Positions 60,157-64,000 of a stretch of 64,000 nt of DNA are shown here, in pieces. The DNA is from Natrinema gari JCM 14663. Lineage in GTDB: Archaea; Halobacteriota; Halobacteria; Halobacteriales; Natrialbaceae. The stretch lies in the NCBI RefSeq assembly GCF_000337175.1, contig NZ_AOIJ01000063.1, positions 1 through 64,000 on the forward strand, read 5' to 3'. The notes beneath the pieces are model-generated. The model searched no databases and was not told where the DNA came from. It worked only from the letters and a program-made list of their open reading frames with translations. Both the position numbers and the translations under genes were made by a program. Every line of letters begins with the position of its first letter. Position 1 is the first letter of the stretch.

Positions 60157-60891
60157 ATGACCGACGCAACCACCGACGCGCCGACCGACGCATCGACCGC
60201 CAACCGCGCCGTCGTCCTCCTGTCTGGCGGGATGGACAGCGCCACCGCCGCCGCCGAGGCCCGCGACCGTGGCTACGACCTCTATTGCCTGCATACCTCC
60301 TACGGCCAGCGCACCGAAGACCGCGAACTCGAGTGTGCCCGCCACCTCGCCGACCACTTCGACGCGGCGGACTTCCTGCGGATCGAGACGGGGCATCTCT
60401 CGGCGATCGGTGCCTCGAGTCTCACGGACGACGAGATGCCCGTGGCCGACGCCGATATGGAGAGCGACGAAATTCCCTCGTCGTACGTCCCCTTCCGGAA
60501 CGCGAACCTGCTCGCGATGGCCGTCTCCTATGCCGAAGCAAACGACTGTGACGCGGTGTTCATCGGCGCACACAGCGAGGATTTCTCCGGCTACCCCGAC
60601 TGCCGGCCCGCGTTCTTCGAGGCCTTCGAGGAGGTCGTCGATGTCGGAACGAAACCCGAGTCCGACGTCTCGATCGAAGCCCCGTTCGTGGAGTGGTCGA
60701 AGACCGATATCGCCGACCGGGGGATGGAACTCGACGTGCCCTACGAACACACCTGGAGTTGCTACCGCGAGAACGAACCGGCTTGTGGCACCTGCGACGC
60801 CTGTGCCTATCGGCTGCAGGCGTTCCAGAACATCGGGGTTCGCGATCCGATCGAGTACGCCGAGCGACCGTCGTACGCCGACGACGCGTAG
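60157..60891 (+). CDS. queC: 7-cyano-7-deazaguanine synthase QueC
   Basis: A 244-residue ATP-dependent enzyme with the PP-loop SGGMDSATAAAEARD and a C-terminal zinc site (SCYRENEPACGTCDACAYRL). It amidates and dehydrates 7-carboxy-7-deazaguanine to preQ0, the precursor of archaeosine in tRNA. It follows queE on the same strand after 35 bases. No archaeosine tRNA-guanine transglycosylase gene is in the window. Confidence 0.95.
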   Translation: MTDATTDAPTDASTANRAVVLLSGGMDSATAAAEARDRGYDLYCLHTSYGQRTEDRELECARHLADHFDAADFLRIETGHLSAIGASSLTDDEMPVADADMESDEIPSSYVPFRNANLLAMAVSYAEANDCDAVFIGAHSEDFSGYPDCRPAFFEAFEEVVDVGTKPESDVSIEAPFVEWSKTDIADRGMELDVPYEHTWSCYRENEPACGTCDACAYRLQAFQNIGVRDPIEYAERPSYADDA

Positions 60892-61089
60892 CGGCGCGAT
60901 CCCGGAGCCGTTCATCGCCGATCCCGCGCGCACCGAGTCGGGCGTGGTCGCGACCGGGTCCGGCTCGTAGACCGCGGTCGCGGACACCACACCCGGGTCC
61001 GAAACGCCGCCGCTGATTTCCTCGTCGACTGGCCCGGACGCGGGTGCGGCGGTGACGCCAGCGGCCGTGCTCGAGACGGCGGCGGTCGC

Positions 61090-61722
61090 TCACGCCAGTC
61101 GGTCGCTCGCCGCTTCGAACTCCGCACGGGTATTTATGTTTTCGAAGGACGCGAGCGGTGCGTCCTCGCGGAGTTCGTCCTCGTCGAGGACGACGTAGTC
61201 GAGGGTCAGCAGGGGCTCGGCGAGTTTGCGCTCCCCGCGCTCGAGGGCGCGCTCGCAGGCGTCGATCATCGGCACGACACGATAGACGGCCTGGGTGGTC
61301 TGGAACCATCGGTCGTCGAGCCGCGGTACTGCGGCCTCGTGGCCGGCGGCCCGCTCGAAGAGAGACGCGACGAGCGCCGGCTCGACGAAGGGCATGTCGC
61401 AGGCGACGACGGCGGCGTACTCTCCGGTCGCCGCCCGGAGGCCGGTCATGGTGCCCGCCATCGGTCCGCGGTCCGGCACCGGATCGACCGCGACCGTCGC
61501 GTCGGGCCCACCCGCGAGCGCGTCCTCGATCGCCGGGACCTGCTCCTCGCGGCAGTTGACGACGATTCCGTCGACGACCGGCTCGAGTCGGTCGACGACC
61601 CGCCGAACCATCGGCGTGCCGGCGAGCTCGGCGACCGCCTTATCGGCCTCGCCGAAGCGGGTCGAGTGACCGCCGGCGAGGACGACGCCCGTACGCTCGT
61701 CGCGGCCGGTTTCGCGGGACAT
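61090..61722 (-). CDS. mobA: molybdenum cofactor guanylyltransferase MobA
   Basis: A 210-residue nucleotidyltransferase from the ATG at 61722. The signature VLAGGHSTRFGEADKAVAEL is at the start; DRGPMAGTMTGLRAA, VVACDMPFVEPA and FENINTRAEF near the end are further family motifs. It attaches GMP to molybdopterin in Mo/W enzymes. It could use a related cofactor. Same strand as the EamA transporter upstream, 58 bases away. Confidence 0.9.
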   Translation of the reverse strand: MSRETGRDERTGVVLAGGHSTRFGEADKAVAELAGTPMVRRVVDRLEPVVDGIVVNCREEQVPAIEDALAGGPDATVAVDPVPDRGPMAGTMTGLRAATGEYAAVVACDMPFVEPALVASLFERAAGHEAAVPRLDDRWFQTTQAVYRVVPMIDACERALERGERKLAEPLLTLDYVVLDEDELREDAPLASFENINTRAEFEAASDRLA

Positions 61723-61780
61723 GGTCGACCGTTCGTCCACCGGTGGCAAAAGGGTGCGGTCGCGCTCGCCAGCGGCCCCG

Positions 61781-62680
61781 TCAGTCGTTCCCGAGGGACT
61801 GCTCTCGCTCGAGCGTCGTCACGGCGACGCCCGCGAGCACGACGATGCCGCCACCGACCGTGATCGCGTCGGGGACCTCCGCGAGCAAAACGAACGCGAG
61901 CAGGGTTGCGCCGACCGGCTCGCCGAGCCAGGCCACGCTGACGACGACCGACTCGAGGTGGGCGAGAACCCAGTTGCTCACCGTGTGGCCGAGGATGCCG
62001 GGGCCGACGGCCAGACCGAGAAAGAGCAGCCACTCGCGAGTGGGGTAGCCGACGTAGGGGTGGCCCTGCGCGCCGACCAAGAGGAACAGGGCGATCACGC
62101 AGGCACCGTAGACGACGGTCACGTAGGGAAACACCGGAACTCGCTGCCGGATCGAGCGACCGGCGAGCGTGTAGCCGGCGACGGTCACCGCGCCAAGCAG
62201 GGCGAGGGCGTTGCCGTACGTCGTCGCGCCGGTGAGGGCACCGCTGCCGGCGTCGCCCAGCGACATTGCAGCGGCCCCGGCGATCGCGACGACGATCCCG
62301 ACTCCAGTCGCACGGCTGATCCGTTCGTCCAAAAGGAGGGCGGCACCGAGCGCGACGAAGACCGGCTGGACCTGCACGATCGTGACGCTCGCGGCGACGC
62401 TCGTGTGATTGAGGCTCTCGAACCAGGACGCGAAGTGGATCGCCAGCGCGATGCCGGCCGCGACGGCCCCCACGAGGTCGCGTCGCGAGAGCCGTGCGAA
62501 GGCCGCGCGGTGACGGGTGACCGCGATCGGGGCGACCAGTACCGTGGTAAAGAGCACCCGGTAGAAGGCTACGACGGAACTCGGGGCCGCGCTCCAGCGC
62601 ACCAGAATCGCGCTCGTACTCGCGGCGAACACTGCGACGGCGAGCGCGACCGCCGGTGTCGCCTCGAGGTCTCGGGTCAC
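61781..62680 (-). CDS. EamA/DMT-family transporter
   Basis: A 299-residue protein with ten predicted membrane segments in two EamA repeats. Typical motifs are VAFYRVLFTTVLVAPIA, VQVQPVFVALGAALLLDE and the second repeat AHLESVVVSVAWLGEPVGA. The start is GTG at 62680. The substrate is unknown; DMT members export amino acids, drugs or other metabolites. Confidence 0.9.
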   Translation of the reverse strand: MTRDLEATPAVALAVAVFAASTSAILVRWSAAPSSVVAFYRVLFTTVLVAPIAVTRHRAAFARLSRRDLVGAVAAGIALAIHFASWFESLNHTSVAASVTIVQVQPVFVALGAALLLDERISRATGVGIVVAIAGAAAMSLGDAGSGALTGATTYGNALALLGAVTVAGYTLAGRSIRQRVPVFPYVTVVYGACVIALFLLVGAQGHPYVGYPTREWLLFLGLAVGPGILGHTVSNWVLAHLESVVVSVAWLGEPVGATLLAFVLLAEVPDAITVGGGIVVLAGVAVTTLEREQSLGND

Positions 62681-62736
62681 GTCCGTTTCGACTCGCCCGA
62701 GGGATCAAACGGGTTCCGAAACGGGCCGCGGGATCG

Positions 62737-63372
62737 CTACGCGTCCGGCAGCCGGGTGCCGCGGTAGATCGATGCGAGTTCGAGGTCGACCGCGTCCAGT
62801 CCGACGATGATGTCCGTCTCCGGATCGAGGTCCTCGGCCTCCCATCCCTCGAGGAACGCGACGGCGTCCTCGCGATCGGCGTAGGGACGCGGATCGATCC
62901 CCATCGGGTCATCGGCGGCCTGCTTGTCGGTGATGAGGACGAAATGGGCGTCAGTCGCATCGATCAGGTCGCCGGTCTCGTAATCGGTCGTCCAAGCCCC
63001 GGCGATCGGGGAGTCCGGCGTCGACGAGACGAGATAGGCGAACAGACAGCCAGGCGATTCGACGGTCGCCGCCAGCCCGTTCTCGTGGACGAGTTGCCCG
63101 TTCCCGAAATACTGTGTCAGTCCCATGCCACAGACCGCACAGGTGTGCTCGTCCGTGATTTCGACGGGACCCTCGGCCACACCCTCGAGCGTTGGTTCGT
63201 ACACCTGCGCCGGCGGCTCATCGGTCTCATCCGCCTGTGCCGGTGAGCCATCGGTGTCGTCTCCGCCGCTCCCGGGTCGGTTACCGCCGAGACAGCCTGC
63301 GATCCCCGCTGTCGCGCTCGCGCCGAGCAGGCCCAGCAGCCCCCGGCGGTCAAGCCCCTCGTATTCAGCCAT
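62737..63372 (-). CDS. nosL: NosL-like copper-binding lipoprotein
   Basis: A 211-residue protein from the ATG at 63372 (MAEYEGLDRRGLLGLLGASA), whose lipobox ends IAGC. After an acidic Gly/Ser-rich linker (GSGGDDTDGSPAQADE) come the NosL metal-binding features: HTCAVCGMGLTQYFGNGQLV, CLFAYLVSS and MGIDPRPYADREDAVAFLEG. NosL delivers copper for nitrous-oxide reductase or other copper proteins. No nos genes are nearby, so the partner is not shown. Confidence 0.88.
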   Translation of the reverse strand: MAEYEGLDRRGLLGLLGASATAGIAGCLGGNRPGSGGDDTDGSPAQADETDEPPAQVYEPTLEGVAEGPVEITDEHTCAVCGMGLTQYFGNGQLVHENGLAATVESPGCLFAYLVSSTPDSPIAGAWTTDYETGDLIDATDAHFVLITDKQAADDPMGIDPRPYADREDAVAFLEGWEAEDLDPETDIIVGLDAVDLELASIYRGTRLPDA

Positions 63373-63464
63373 GCCCAACTCTATCAACCGAATCGTCAAA
63401 ACGAGCGTGGTACACCTCTCGAATCCGATCGGCGCGGCACGGGCCCCGACCCAACCCCGCTCGC

Positions 63465-63944
63465 CTACTCTAAGCGTGCTTTCGCCAACCGATGGCGCGC
63501 CCGGAACATGGCCTCGAACCCGAGCCACGAGAGCGGCGCGATCGCGTCGCCGAGTCCGCCCACCGGGAGTTCGTACGCCACGTGATCCCGGAGTCTCGTC
63601 CGGTCACCGTCGGCGAAAAAGGAATGCGTGTGTTCCCAGTGGTCGAACGGCCCGTGGACCATCTCGTCGCGAAAGTACGCCGAGCCGTCCTCGCGCTCCC
63701 GGGCCGTGATCACCGAGGTCCAGTGCTGGCGCGGTCCCACTCCGAACGGCCGCATCGACAGCGCGACCTCCGAGCCCGACTCGAGCACGGTCGGGTCCGG
63801 GTCCCCGTCCGGGCCGATCACACGCTCGACGCGCAGGTGCATCCAGTCCGGAGTCACCGCTTCGAGGCCGGCAATCCGCGAGTTGAACGCCCAGACCTCC
63901 TCGAGCGGCGCGTCGACGGTCGTTTCGCGATCGTACGTCTGCAT
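63465..63944 (-). CDS. SRPBCC-family protein
   Basis: A 159-residue START/SRPBCC-fold protein (MQTYDRETTVDAPLEEVWAF). It has the expected beta-sheet and C-terminal helix (FEAMFRARHRLAKARLE). The middle (FRDEMVHGPFDHWEHTHSFF) resembles cell-division-inhibitor-SulA-like/YfcH SRPBCC proteins. Ligand unknown. It is the last gene; 56 bases of intergenic sequence follow to the window end. Confidence 0.82.
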   Translation of the reverse strand: MQTYDRETTVDAPLEEVWAFNSRIAGLEAVTPDWMHLRVERVIGPDGDPDPTVLESGSEVALSMRPFGVGPRQHWTSVITAREREDGSAYFRDEMVHGPFDHWEHTHSFFADGDRTRLRDHVAYELPVGGLGDAIAPLSWLGFEAMFRARHRLAKARLE

Positions 63945-64000
63945 GAACCGTCCGAGCCTACGACGGCCAGCGTGAAAACGTGCGTCCCAACGACGGGCGA

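Noticed and set aside
1-64000. tRNA, rRNA and transposase genes
   Set aside because: I looked for T-loop motifs, rRNA-like stretches and transposase signatures by eye and found none. A covariance-model scan would be needed to exclude small RNAs.

Overview
This window is a contig end from a halophilic archaeon (class Halobacteria). The signs are high-GC DNA, strongly acidic proteins, twin-arginine and lipobox signal peptides, TATA boxes about 25 bases upstream of start codons with little or no leader, and haloarchaeal families throughout: RdfA, archaeal SecY, Orc1/Cdc6, squalene synthase, suicide-type Thi4 and archaeosine genes. The genus cannot be fixed from the sequence alone. Bases 5-23 are the Nextera transposon mosaic end, so the left edge is a sequencing artefact that cuts a thioesterase gene.

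Layout. 1-1.1 kb: truncated acyl-CoA thioesterase and a conserved archaeal protein. 1.8-4.3 kb: rdfA and an overlapping SMC/Rad50-like gene, a cell-shape locus known from Haloferax. 5.1-8.5 kb: an EMC3/DUF106-like insertase, a membrane protein and a SecY gene outside any ribosomal-protein cluster; the DUF106 gene is bracketed by two related palindromes. 9.4-13.8 kb: Thi4, topoisomerase I and a Tat-exported thioredoxin-like protein. 14-20.6 kb: a LysE exporter, an HD hydrolase, the cobalamin-binding mutase subunit with MeaB, and a DUF35-thiolase pair. 20.8-27.8 kb: M42 peptidase, SLC13 transporter, a COX15-CtaB fusion and a PadR-like regulator. 28-33.7 kb: acyl-CoA dehydrogenase, acyl-CoA ligase, squalene synthase and a DCC protein. 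36-38 kb: aldolase-FBPase gluconeogenic pair. 38-42.8 kb: a Tat-exported trypsin-like protein, a PH-domain operon and a tandem repeat.

The strongest structural signal is at 42.8-45.7 kb. An orc1/cdc6 gene, an HD-hydrolase gene and the upstream side of a glutamate dehydrogenase gene contain at least seven related elements. Each has a CAGTCTGAA-type dyad, and most carry a GGGGTG string on one side. They match the design of haloarchaeal origin recognition boxes, and an AT-rich stretch with a 15-bp direct repeat lies beside them. I read this as a chromosomal or megaplasmid replication origin.

47-64 kb holds mostly housekeeping and envelope genes: a DUF6517-like lipoprotein, a membrane protein with an acidic tail, a RIO-like kinase, a GlmU-like enzyme, a nitrilase, PhoU, an NAD-kinase-like protein, a CinA-like protein, the queD-queE-queC operon behind a palindromic promoter, MobA, EamA, NosL and an SRPBCC protein. 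Several short membrane and zinc-ribbon proteins missed by length cut-offs are listed. Lipid and acyl-CoA genes recur in the first half of the window but are not one operon. No rRNA, tRNA, CRISPR array or intact insertion sequence was seen.
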